Shown here in pieces: positions 1 through 5,262 of a stretch of DNA of 7,052 nt (the stretch's first letter is position 1; every line of letters begins with the position of its first letter). Below the pieces are notes generated by a model. The model was not told where the DNA came from. It did no database searches and saw only the letters and a list, made by a program, of their open reading frames with translations. A program made the position numbers and the translations under genes. The stretch is from Candidatus Bathyarchaeota archaeon (GTDB lineage: Archaea > Thermoproteota > Bathyarchaeia > Bathyarchaeales > SOJC01): the NCBI GenBank assembly GCA_030608925.1, contig JAUWDF010000034.1:1-7052 (forward strand), in the 5' to 3' direction.

Positions 1-370
1 TTGTTGCTTTTGTTTCAACATTGCCATCTGCTTCAACAATGGATTTTATGATTGGTCTTACTCTTGTGATGTTATAACCATCATCAAGTAGATTCTGTAC
101 ATCTTGGTCGCTTTCCGCTATGTTGATCACGTTCTCTTCAAACTCCTCGCTAATCTCAATGAATCCATTGCATCCTCGTCCACGTGGCCTTCCATTTAAC
201 CAACTGTGTGCCTCAGGTATCATCGTTCTTCCTTTGAACCACCCTGCAAAACCATTGCTATTCTCTTCTCCGTTATTAGCCGCGTATACACTTATTGCGA
301 AGCCGCTCACAATTGCTGCCACAACTACTGTTGTCAAGAGAATTGCAGCTTTCGTTCGGTCTATATTCAT
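1..370 (-). CDS. Exported protein of unknown function, 5' part only (gene continues past the left edge)
   Basis: Reading the minus strand from the ATG at 370 gives 123 open codons with no stop before position 2, so the C-terminus lies outside the window. Residues 1-30 look like a signal peptide: MNIDRTK, then a hydrophobic stretch rich in Ala, Val, Leu and Ile, ending in SVYA before ANN, a plausible signal-peptidase site. An Asn/Glu/Gly-rich linker follows, then a basic Arg-Gly segment (GRPRGRG, residues 60-66), then an acidic helical region (residues 72-98). The part around DVQNLLDDGYNITRVRPIIK (residues 90-109) resembles a recurring segment I associate with small archaeal secreted proteins of unknown function; that is memory, not a search. 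An AAGGAT-like ribosome site lies just upstream of the ATG. No enzymatic motif is visible. It is probably secreted or anchored to the outer face of the membrane. Coding reality is well supported; function is unknown. Confidence 0.8.
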   Translation of the reverse strand, partial: MNIDRTKAAILLTTVVVAAIVSGFAISVYAANNGEENSNGFAGWFKGRTMIPEAHSWLNGRPRGRGCNGFIEISEEFEENVINIAESDQDVQNLLDDGYNITRVRPIIKSIVEADGNVETKAT

Positions 371-432
371 CACATCCTTCTAAGTATTGTAGGTGTGCTT
401 ATTCGCATACCTCATGTTCGTCTAAACGATGG

Positions 433-444
433 AAATTTATTAAA
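433..444 (-). promoter_or_regulatory. Candidate TATA box for the exported protein gene
   Basis: On the minus strand the sequence reads TTTAATAAATTT preceded by a CCC run. It lies about 63-74 bp upstream of the ATG at 370. With the usual archaeal spacing of about 25 bp, transcription would begin near 412 and leave a leader of roughly 40 nt. It overlaps the left end of the diverged repeat copy at 439-480. The assignment is by consensus and spacing only. Confidence 0.4.
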
Positions 445-480
445 GGGTTTTTCAGAATTATACCCAATTTCATTCATAAT
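439..480 (+). repeat. Diverged 42-bp direct repeat, copy 1
   Basis: By direct comparison this copy matches 714-755 at 32 of 42 positions with no gap. Read on the plus strand it gives IKGFFRIIPNFIHN, while the partner gives IKDYFKIIPNFIPN. In the core IIPNFI the four base differences are all at third codon positions and all synonymous, a pattern expected of sequence once selected as protein. No intact gene now contains it: a stop follows the segment after four more codons. Confidence 0.55.
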
Positions 481-614
481 TTGTGGTGCTAAGAAGACTA
501 GTAAGTCTATGTTTACGAGCCCCATATCATCGATAACACAATGCTTGGCGCGTGCGTATAGCACCTTTCCGAATCTTGGGTAGAGGAGTGTAGTAGTACT
601 TAGTCATCAAATTG

Positions 615-684
615 TGGTTGGAGGAGGTTTGGGGTGTCCCGAGGGAGAAAGGGGAAGGTGAAAACGCTTTTCCTCCACCAACCA
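615..684. repeat. Imperfect inverted repeat enclosing a G-rich tract
   Basis: The arms TGGTTGGAGGAGG (615-627) and CCTCCACCAACCA (672-684) are complementary at 12 of 13 positions, with one A-A mismatch, and enclose 44 nt. The loop is purine-rich on the plus strand with runs at 631-634 (GGGG), 643-645 (GGG) and 651-654 (GGGG). The left arm alone has four GG pairs with 1-2 nt spacers, a two-tier G-quadruplex pattern. It could be a structured RNA, a terminator-like element or a DNA structure; nothing in the flanks decides between these. Confidence 0.45.
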
Positions 685-713
685 TTCCAGAAATCTATTA
701 GATCCATGTGAAC

Positions 714-755
714 ATTAAAGATTATTTCAAGATTATACCTAACTTTATCCCTAAT
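714..755 (+). repeat. Diverged 42-bp direct repeat, copy 2
   Basis: This is the partner of the copy at 439-480. In the plus frame it reads IKDYFKIIPNFIPN and is followed directly by TAA at 756-758, with an in-frame TAG at 699-701 just upstream, so it cannot belong to a functional protein as it stands. It lies 25 bp upstream of the candidate promoter of the winged-helix gene, so a regulatory role shared with copy 1, which also sits at a promoter, is an alternative. Confidence 0.55.
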
Positions 756-779
756 TAATTCAAAGTCAAAGGGAGCACA

Positions 780-786
780 TTTATTA
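780..786 (+). promoter_or_regulatory. Candidate TATA box for the regulator/membrane protein operon
   Basis: TTTATTA fits the archaeal TATA consensus and lies 52 bp upstream of the ATG at 838. It predicts a start near 808 and a leader of about 30 nt that contains the GGAG ribosome site at 826-829. The upstream purine element is weak. Position and consensus are the only support. Confidence 0.35.
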
Positions 787-837
787 CCATAGTACAAATA
801 GTTAATGAAAATTCTCATGATCTTCGGAGCAGATTAG

Positions 838-1161
838 ATGTCAGGTAGTACTCGCCCTTTGAAGTATTTACTGGGGTGGCTAATTGCGGGCACCAGAGGC
901 GGTACTACTCGCGCTAAGATTATTAAGATCATAAAAGAAACACCTCAAAACGCGAATCAACTGGCGAATCTGCTTGAAATGGACTATCGGACGATAAGAC
1001 ATCATCTAAAAGTCCTTCAGAAGAACAAAATTATTACATCCGCTGGAGATAGATATGGCACAACATACTTCTTATCTCCTGGCATGGAAGAAAATTACGC
1101 GCTTTTTGAGGAGATTGTGGATAAAATATGGAAAAAGCAAAAAAAGGAGGAAAACAAGTGA
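838..1161 (+). CDS. ArsR-like winged-helix transcriptional regulator
   Basis: This is a 107-residue DNA-binding protein of the archaeal ArsR-type winged-helix class, expected to act as a cytoplasmic dimer. Residues 23-35 (TTRAKIIKIIKET) form the first helix, QLANLLEM (41-48) the second helix of the helix-turn-helix, and RTIRHHLKVL (51-60) the recognition helix. The wing is residues 63-79 (NKIITSAGDRYGTTYFL). A charged helix follows, MEENYALFEEIVDKIW (83-98), probably for dimerisation, with a Lys-rich tail. No Cys is present, so metal sensing through the classic ArsR cysteines is excluded. A TAG immediately precedes the ATG in frame, and GGAG at 826-829 is 8 nt upstream, which fixes the start. 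Its stop overlaps the GTG start of the next gene, so the two are almost certainly co-expressed. The target may be its own operon; the effector is unknown. Confidence 0.85.
   Translation: MSGSTRPLKYLLGWLIAGTRGGTTRAKIIKIIKETPQNANQLANLLEMDYRTIRHHLKVLQKNKIITSAGDRYGTTYFLSPGMEENYALFEEIVDKIWKKQKKEENK
1146..1150 (+). promoter_or_regulatory. Shine-Dalgarno that sets a GTG start at 1158
   Basis: GGAGG lies inside the 3' end of the regulator gene, 7 nt before GTG at 1158-1160. That GTG overlaps the TGA stop at 1159-1161, the classic arrangement for translational coupling. An ATG further upstream at 1128 precedes this site and the ATG at 1170 is 19 nt beyond it, so both are less likely starts. Confidence 0.75.
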
Positions 1162-1601
1162 AACCCAATATGGACAGATATGTAAAAACCGGGCTTCTGC
1201 TAGCAGCTGTGGTAGCGGTCGCTATCCTGTCAGCATTCTGGGCAACCACATTTAGTCCCATAGCATCTCCGTGGGGTCTAAGACCCTTTCCACCCGATAG
1301 GATTAGAGGAGACCTTGAATTATTCTATACTGCCAAAACAGTAATTTCCTCAGTCAACATGACGCTTCTAACTATCCTGTTGATTACATACATCAGCATA
1401 TACAAAGAAACCCAATCAGAGTTCACCCTTGGACTCATACTGTTCTCGATAATTCTACTTCTCTATGCCCTAGTGTCCAATCCCATCGTACACGCCATCT
1501 TTGGCTTCAAAGCTTTCGGTCTCGGTCCTTTTGTCATGCTACCAGACTTGTTCTCGGCAATTGCACTTTCAGTGTTATTATACCTGACGATAAAATACTG
1601 A
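1158..1601 (+). CDS. Four-helix integral membrane protein partnered with the winged-helix regulator
   Basis: The protein is 147 residues if started at the GTG served by the ribosome site at 1146-1150. It has four hydrophobic segments at about 11-31, 61-81, 88-110 and 124-145. Between the first and second is a Pro-rich outer or inner loop (SPIASPWGLRPFPPDR, 33-48). Short polar turns carry KETQSEF (83-89) and the GFKAFGLGP loop (116-124). Two His/Asp-type polar positions lie within or near the membrane (H112, D130), but no known catalytic motif is visible. I recognise the architecture of a small winged-helix gene followed by a membrane protein of this kind as recurrent in archaea, but know no function. 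The stop/start overlap suggests the regulator controls, or is controlled through, this protein, for example as a one-component membrane-linked switch; that is inference. Confidence 0.75.
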   Translation: MKPNMDRYVKTGLLLAAVVAVAILSAFWATTFSPIASPWGLRPFPPDRIRGDLELFYTAKTVISSVNMTLLTILLITYISIYKETQSEFTLGLILFSIILLLYALVSNPIVHAIFGFKAFGLGPFVMLPDLFSAIALSVLLYLTIKY

Positions 1602-1606
1602 AGACT

Positions 1607-1638
1607 CCTCAAAGCTACTCATTATAGCACGCTTGAGG
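1607..1638 (+). terminator. Hairpin just after the membrane protein gene
   Basis: CCTCAAAGC (1607-1615) and GCTTGAGG (1631-1638) are complementary over 8 bp with one bulged A, separated by 15 nt. The structure begins 5 nt after the stop codon. There is no strong T-run behind it, so it may act as a 3'-end stabiliser rather than an intrinsic terminator. Confidence 0.35.
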
Positions 1639-1696
1639 TAAGACAAACAATATGTTAGATAAATTCCAAGATTTGCGCGCGCGCCCATGGCAAACT

Positions 1697-1704
1697 CTTT
1701 ATTA
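1697..1704 (+). promoter_or_regulatory. Candidate TATA box of the helicase cluster
   Basis: CTTTATTA matches the archaeal TATA consensus and follows an AAAC stretch that could serve as the factor-B recognition element. It predicts a transcription start near 1726 and a leader of about 90 nt before the ATG at 1816. A weaker alternative, CTTTTTGA near 1764-1771, would give a leader of about 20 nt. Long leaders are known for the cold-induced deaD helicase gene of Methanococcoides burtonii, so this model is attractive but unproven. Confidence 0.35.
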
Positions 1705-1720
1705 GGAGGTCGCCGGGATA

Positions 1721-1738
1721 ATGCACATATCACACTAA
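1721..1738 (+). other. Possible 5-codon mini-ORF in the helicase leader
   Basis: ATG CAC ATA TCA CAC TAA encodes MHISH. It is preceded by AGGAGGT (1704-1710) with 10 nt spacing, a better ribosome site than that of the helicase itself. It is only translated if transcription starts upstream of about 1704, which conflicts with the TATA candidate at 1697-1704. So short a frame may arise by chance. Confidence 0.2.
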
Positions 1739-1815
1739 CTCATGCTTAATCGAAAACCGTTTGAAGGCTTTTTGAAAATCGCATGCTAAAACTATGTGAT
1801 AGGAGTAATAAATAT

Positions 1816-2940
1816 ATGCAAAATGAAAACTTCAAGGATTTACCGTTAAGTCCAGAAGTGATGAAAGGTATAGAAGAGCTAGGATTCGACAATCTTTTCC
1901 CAATTCAAGCTCAAGCAATTATCCCCTTACTTAAGGGTAGAGACGTTATTGGTCAAGCTCAAACTGGAACAGGAAAGACTGCAGCCTTTGGAATTCCCAT
2001 GATTGAACACTTGAACTCTGAACTTAGAGTCCAAGGCTTAGTCTTGGAGCCAACCCGTGAACTTGCAATACAAGTTGCAGAACACATAAGTCAATACGCA
2101 AAGTATGCAGGATACAAGGTCTTACCAATCTATGGCGGAGCTTCCATTGGCAGACAAATATCTGCCCTTGAAAAAGGAGTCCACATTGTTGTTGGCACAC
2201 CAGGTCGAATAATCGATCATGTGAAACGAAGAACATTAAACCTATCATCAGTGAAGACTGTTGTTCTTGATGAAGCTGACAGAATGCTTGACATGGGATT
2301 CATCGATGACGTTGAATACATACTTTCGAAGGTCCCTGAACAACGACAAACCAGTCTCTTCTCAGCAACCATAGATCAGTCAGTAATGAGACTATGTAAC
2401 AGATACATGACGAATCCTCAAAAGATATTTGTGAGTAAGGACGAGATAGCTCTTGTTCAAATAGACCAGTATTACATGGTTGTAAACCCTGCGAACAAGT
2501 TCAGAATATTGCGAGACATTTTGGATAAAAACCATGTGGAAAGAGCCATAATATTCTGTCGAACGAGGGATTACACAACAATCCTGTCAGAAAAACTACG
2601 AGCAATGGGATATGACGCAAAACCTCTGCACGCAGGCTTCACCCAGTCCCAGAGAGAATTCGTCGTAAATCTATTCAGAAAAGGCAAGCTAAAGTTCCTT
2701 GTGGCAACTGATGTTGCTGCACGAGGCTTAGACATCCAAGGAATAACCCATATCATAAACTATGACATTCCCCTCGACGCACTAGTCTATTTTCATCGAA
2801 TCGGACGAACAGCTAGGATGGGGCTCGAAGGAACAGCAATATCACTTGTCGGGTATGGGGAAGTCACCCAATTCAACAATATAAAAGCTTTAACTAGGAC
2901 CGCGATTAAAGAAGTAGAAGCACCTAATCAACTTTGGTGA
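1816..2940 (+). CDS. DEAD-box ATP-dependent RNA helicase, minimal two-domain form
   Basis: This cytoplasmic enzyme uses ATP to open short RNA duplexes and remodel RNA-protein complexes. With the ATG at 1816 (ribosome site AGGAG at 1801-1805) it has 374 residues, close to the minimal archaeal DEAD proteins such as Methanocaldococcus MJ0669. An ATG at 1783 would add 11 residues and has no ribosome site. All core motifs are present in order: Q motif around F23-Q31 (GF, then PIQ), motif I AQTGTGKT (48-55), Ia PTREL (79-83), GG (107-108), TPGR (128-131), II DEAD (152-155), III SAT (183-185), IV AIIFCRT (244-250), V ATDVAARGLD (297-306), and VI HRIGRTAR (327-334). There is no C-terminal extension, so partner or substrate specificity must come from other proteins. 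The aIF1A gene starts 8 bp after its stop, suggesting a job in ribosome loading or mRNA unwinding, comparable in concept to eIF4A. A cold-shock role is possible. Confidence 0.95.
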   Translation: MQNENFKDLPLSPEVMKGIEELGFDNLFPIQAQAIIPLLKGRDVIGQAQTGTGKTAAFGIPMIEHLNSELRVQGLVLEPTRELAIQVAEHISQYAKYAGYKVLPIYGGASIGRQISALEKGVHIVVGTPGRIIDHVKRRTLNLSSVKTVVLDEADRMLDMGFIDDVEYILSKVPEQRQTSLFSATIDQSVMRLCNRYMTNPQKIFVSKDEIALVQIDQYYMVVNPANKFRILRDILDKNHVERAIIFCRTRDYTTILSEKLRAMGYDAKPLHAGFTQSQREFVVNLFRKGKLKFLVATDVAARGLDIQGITHIINYDIPLDALVYFHRIGRTARMGLEGTAISLVGYGEVTQFNNIKALTRTAIKEVEAPNQLW

Positions 2941-2948
2941 CCCTGTGA

Positions 2949-3260
2949 ATGGGAAAGAGGAAAATCATCAGTGAAGATAATTTCGGAAATATGGTTCTTC
3001 CAGCCACAACTGATGTTCTGGGTATAGCTATTCAAATGTTGGGTGGAGACCGAATCAGAGTTAAATGTCAAGATGGGCACGTCAGATTGTGCAGAATCCG
3101 AGGAAAAATGAAGAGACGATTCTGGATTAGAGAGGGTGACATAGTCTTGGTTTCCCCTTGGGATTTTCAGTTTGACACCCGAGGTGACATCTTCTATAGA
3201 TATAGAAGAAACCAAGCTGAATGGTTAAGGAATAAAGGTTATTTAACTGTACTAAGGTGA
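2949..3260 (+). CDS. eif1A: Translation initiation factor aIF1A
   Basis: This 103-residue protein is the archaeal counterpart of eukaryotic eIF1A and bacterial IF1. It binds the A site of the small ribosomal subunit and helps initiator tRNA and mRNA assemble. The basic N-terminus (MGKRK) is followed by an OB-fold at about 20-85: DVLGIAIQMLGGDRIRVKC, then DGHVRLCRIRGKMKRRFWI (42-60), then REGDIVLVSPWDFQ (61-74). The C-terminal helix NQAEWLRNKGYL (88-99) is a hallmark of the archaeal/eukaryotic family and absent from bacterial IF1. GGTGA at 2936-2940, which includes the helicase stop codon, is an 8-nt-spaced ribosome site, so translation is probably coupled to the helicase. The unstructured acidic C-tail of eIF1A is missing, as usual in archaea. 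Identification is firm; this gene is the best evidence that the DNA is archaeal. Confidence 0.96.
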   Translation: MGKRKIISEDNFGNMVLPATTDVLGIAIQMLGGDRIRVKCQDGHVRLCRIRGKMKRRFWIREGDIVLVSPWDFQFDTRGDIFYRYRRNQAEWLRNKGYLTVLR

Positions 3261-3267
3261 ATGTAAG

Positions 3268-3954
3268 ATGAGAAGTCGGATATGGAGTGCAAGGGGGCGT
3301 CCGAGAGGTAATCATCTGCCTCGACCTGACGCTAGAGCGCTACAATATCTTGTTCAACTCTCAATGAAACACCAAATCGACCCGACAGAGTTTTTCAACG
3401 CATTTGTACATGCGTGGCAAAACGGAAAAGCAACATGTCGAGGACTAACTATTCAACCCCGCGTACGAAAAGATAATCGAGGTATCTTCCTCATAACCAA
3501 AGGCGACGCCGTGGTCGCTCAGTTCTCATTATCTGAGGAAATCCTCCAAGTACCTAACCCATTGGATCGATTCGATTTTTTACGCGAGACCATTAGAGAG
3601 TTCTCTGCTATCAAGGACAGGAAAATACACAACGTTGGTAAAGTAAATATCGAGGATTTGAAGGCTGGAATGAAAGGAGTTAGTCTAAGTGCACGAGTTA
3701 CCGAGATTTCGAGACCTAAATTGGTCCTAACCAGACTCAACGAGTATGCCCTTTTCGCTAATGCAACCTTATCCGACAAAAATGACACAATTAAAGTTCC
3801 GTTATGGAACAAGCGAATTGACACTGTGTCAGTCAACGATAGAGTTCAAATCGACAACGCAAGAGTCACCCTGTTCCGTGGTGAAAAACAACTAAGAATC
3901 GGAAGAAATGGCACATTGACAGTAGTTGCAGGCTCCTTTTCGCACGCAGCTTAA
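3268..3954 (+). CDS. OB-fold single-strand nucleic-acid-binding protein with an unknown N-terminal domain
   Basis: The protein has 228 residues. The C-terminal part, about 124-220, reads like the OB-fold of the crenarchaeal SSB / RPA type: VNIEDLKAGMKGVSLSARV, a variable strand, then DTIKVPLWNKRIDTVSVND (173-191) and VQIDNARVTLFRGEKQLRIG (193-212). W180 in the LW pair is the kind of aromatic residue that stacks on bases in this family. The N-terminal 118 residues begin with a basic patch (RSRIWSARGRPRG) and contain helix DPTEFFNAFVHAW (38-50) and a strand-rich part (GIFLITKGDAVVAQFSLSEE, 72-91); I do not recognise this domain. No zinc finger is present, unlike euryarchaeal RPA. GGTGA at 3256-3260, overlapping the aIF1A stop, lies 7 nt before the ATG, so it belongs to the same operon. 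It may bind single-stranded DNA, or RNA given its neighbours. Confidence 0.8.
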   Translation: MRSRIWSARGRPRGNHLPRPDARALQYLVQLSMKHQIDPTEFFNAFVHAWQNGKATCRGLTIQPRVRKDNRGIFLITKGDAVVAQFSLSEEILQVPNPLDRFDFLRETIREFSAIKDRKIHNVGKVNIEDLKAGMKGVSLSARVTEISRPKLVLTRLNEYALFANATLSDKNDTIKVPLWNKRIDTVSVNDRVQIDNARVTLFRGEKQLRIGRNGTLTVVAGSFSHAA

Positions 3955-4039
3955 AGCACCGTCCAATGTGCGACTAAATAGAAGCACAATTACACTGAAT
4001 AACTAGGATAATTTCTCACATGAAATTAGGTTCTTGTTC

Positions 4040-4870
4040 TTAGGCTCTTTCAAATACGTGGACAGTGTTTTCCAGTTCTTCTCCAACTAGTTCTACGGCT
4101 TCAATGTTGCCTAATCCCTTCTCGTAAGCCTTTCGAATATGCCATATCTCGTGAGGATCAATGCCCATAACTCTGCATGCAATGGAGTCCACTGCTACTA
4201 CATCTTTTCCAGCTATAACCAAGTCCATCTGAACTGGCTTTCCTCCAACTGGACCTCGTCCTTCCATTCCAACAAATCCATCTATTACCGTTAGAGAAGG
4301 TCTTAGTACACTGTTGATATCAACTATGACTTTGCTGATTCCCCGAAGATGGTATTTGGATTTAAATTTGTCTGGAAGCAGTCCAAACATGTTTTTCATT
4401 CCCAAGGTCACACCAGTGGATCTGTGGGTTTTTAGTTTGGCTGCGCTGATAATTGCGGATTCCGTGACTATCTTGGGGACTTTGATTTTCCTTAATACCT
4501 CTCTGTTGGGCACCTGGATTGTGACCTTTTCTTTTTCATGTCTTAGGTTGACGCATTCAATGCTATTTCGCTCACACATCGCCCTAATGCCTCTTGCCTC
4601 GAAAGCTTTGTCAGCATTAGTAGTAGTTGCATCTGACTCTACAACAAATACTTCAACAGGAAAATCATTTAGCTTCCTTATGATCGCTTCAACGACAATA
4701 GGGTCGGTGGTAGCACCAGTGTCCCATGTTTTAACCGTTATAAAATTAACTTTTATGAGCACCCTTTCGTAGCTAGAAATTGCGCTCTTGAAATCTATTA
4801 GATCTAAGGCTTGAAAAACAGGGACGTGACCTCTTCCTCCCTTTACCAGAGCAACCTTCGAAACTGCCAT
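4040..4870 (-). CDS. DUF362 family protein
   Basis: This is a 276-residue cytoplasmic protein of the DUF362 family, whose function is not established. Family-typical segments are visible: the N-terminal strand SKVALVKGG (4-12), VLIKVNF (37-43), TTDPIVVEAIIRKL (54-67), VVESDA (77-82), the signature KTHRSTGVTLGMKNMFGLLP (147-166), IDGFVGMEGRGPVGGKP (197-213) and VVAVDSIACRVMGIDP (224-239). Many relatives carry a ferredoxin domain at the C-terminus; this one ends without it and has only three scattered Cys. The ATG at 4870 is preferred because a TTG at 4903, which would add 11 residues, overlaps the TATA candidate at 4901-4910. A weak AGGT ribosome site precedes the ATG. It is convergent with the OB-fold gene and divergent from the iron-sulfur protein gene at 5300, which might supply electrons; that link is speculative. 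Confidence 0.88.
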   Translation of the reverse strand: MAVSKVALVKGGRGHVPVFQALDLIDFKSAISSYERVLIKVNFITVKTWDTGATTDPIVVEAIIRKLNDFPVEVFVVESDATTTNADKAFEARGIRAMCERNSIECVNLRHEKEKVTIQVPNREVLRKIKVPKIVTESAIISAAKLKTHRSTGVTLGMKNMFGLLPDKFKSKYHLRGISKVIVDINSVLRPSLTVIDGFVGMEGRGPVGGKPVQMDLVIAGKDVVAVDSIACRVMGIDPHEIWHIRKAYEKGLGNIEAVELVGEELENTVHVFERA

Positions 4871-4900
4871 ACGAAAACCTACTTGAACGAGTACAGAAAA

Positions 4901-4910
4901 CAATAAACTT
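4901..4910 (-). promoter_or_regulatory. Candidate TATA box for the DUF362 gene
   Basis: The minus strand reads AAGTTTATTG about 31-40 bp upstream of the ATG at 4870. It predicts a transcription start within about 10 nt of the ATG, so the mRNA may be nearly leaderless. This agrees with the weak ribosome site and rules out the TTG at 4903 as start. Confidence 0.45.
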
Positions 4911-5076
4911 CTTGCATGCGGACACGCAATTTAGTGAAAGTCTTCAATGACCTACGATTACGCGTGTCAGCATAAACAAACTTTCCTATAGAAATTGAGT
5001 GCTCGAAATTTCCGATTAGAATAGACACAACACATAACAGTAAAAGGGTCTCTAAACAAGTTGCCCCATTGAGATG

Positions 5077-5090
5077 AAAATTCAAATTTT
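5077..5090. repeat. Short AT palindrome
   Basis: AAAATT-CA-AATTTT is a perfect 6-bp inverted repeat with a 2-nt centre. It lies 35 bp from the longer palindrome at 5125-5142. It may be an operator half of a pair or an accident of AT-rich sequence. Confidence 0.3.
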
Positions 5091-5124
5091 GTTCACCTAT
5101 CTTTTCTAGTGGTGAATTGATAAT

Positions 5125-5142
5125 CTAATTTTATGAAATTAG
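5125..5142. repeat. Perfect 7-bp palindrome, possible operator
   Basis: CTAATTT-TATG-AAATTAG is a perfect inverted repeat with a 4-nt centre, the size and form of a dimeric winged-helix or helix-turn-helix operator. It lies about 175 bp upstream of the iron-sulfur gene start and 255 bp upstream of the DUF362 gene, just upstream of the TATA-like GTTTATACTT at 5153-5162. No regulator gene is adjacent. Confidence 0.35.
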
Positions 5143-5252
5143 GGTCAATATTGTTTATACTTGAAAGTTCGATTCAGATAAAACATACAGATGGCAGCTA
5201 GTTAATTGTCCTTCTGCATACACATGGGGGGATCATGAGATTTCATCAAAAT

Positions 5253-5262
5253 CGATTTATGC
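5253..5262 (+). promoter_or_regulatory. Candidate TATA box for the iron-sulfur protein gene
   Basis: CGATTTATGC preceded by AAAAT lies about 40 bp upstream of the ATG at 5300. It predicts a start near 5283 and a short leader holding the GGAG site at 5290-5293. The alternative GTTTATACTT at 5153-5162 would give a leader of about 115 nt. Confidence 0.35.

Larger units (their letters stand above)
371..837. other. Gene-poor stretch between divergent genes
   Basis: This 467-bp stretch separates the minus-strand exported protein from the plus-strand regulator. It holds a candidate promoter for each, two diverged copies of a 42-bp sequence (439-480 and 714-755) and a long imperfect inverted repeat around a G-rich tract (615-684). 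Open frames exist on both strands, the longest being a 72-codon minus frame at 600-818, but I do not accept any as a gene: none has a recognisable domain, that frame is low-complexity and aromatic-rich, and its start has no clear ribosome site. No tRNA, rRNA or box C/D element was recognised. It could be decayed coding sequence, a structured RNA or simple promoter DNA. Confidence 0.5.

Noticed and set aside
120..583. Three overlapping plus-strand open frames
   Set aside because: The first two lie largely antisense to the exported protein gene, which has a convincing signal peptide and codon pattern. The third contributes only the repeat segment and ends soon after.
600..818. 72-codon minus-strand open frame in the gene-poor stretch
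   Set aside because: It has no clear ribosome site or recognisable domain, a composition rich in aromatic residues, and it overlaps the hairpin and the repeat whose substitution pattern favours the other strand. It could be a remnant but is not supported as a gene.
1675..1684. Alternating GCGCGCGCGC run
   Set aside because: A short self-complementary run that could form a local structure or Z-DNA, but it is only 10 bp and lies upstream of the likely transcription start, so no function can be argued.
690..4804. Identical 15-nt sequence GAAATCTATTAGATC at 690-704 and 4790-4804
   Set aside because: One copy is inside the DUF362 coding region, encoding part of DLIDF on the minus strand. The flanks do not match, so it is most likely chance in AT-rich DNA rather than a mobile-element trace.
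4879..5085. Minus-strand open frame upstream of the DUF362 gene
   Set aside because: No ribosome site or domain, and it overlaps the DUF362 promoter. Its 3' end would overlap the transcription start of that gene.
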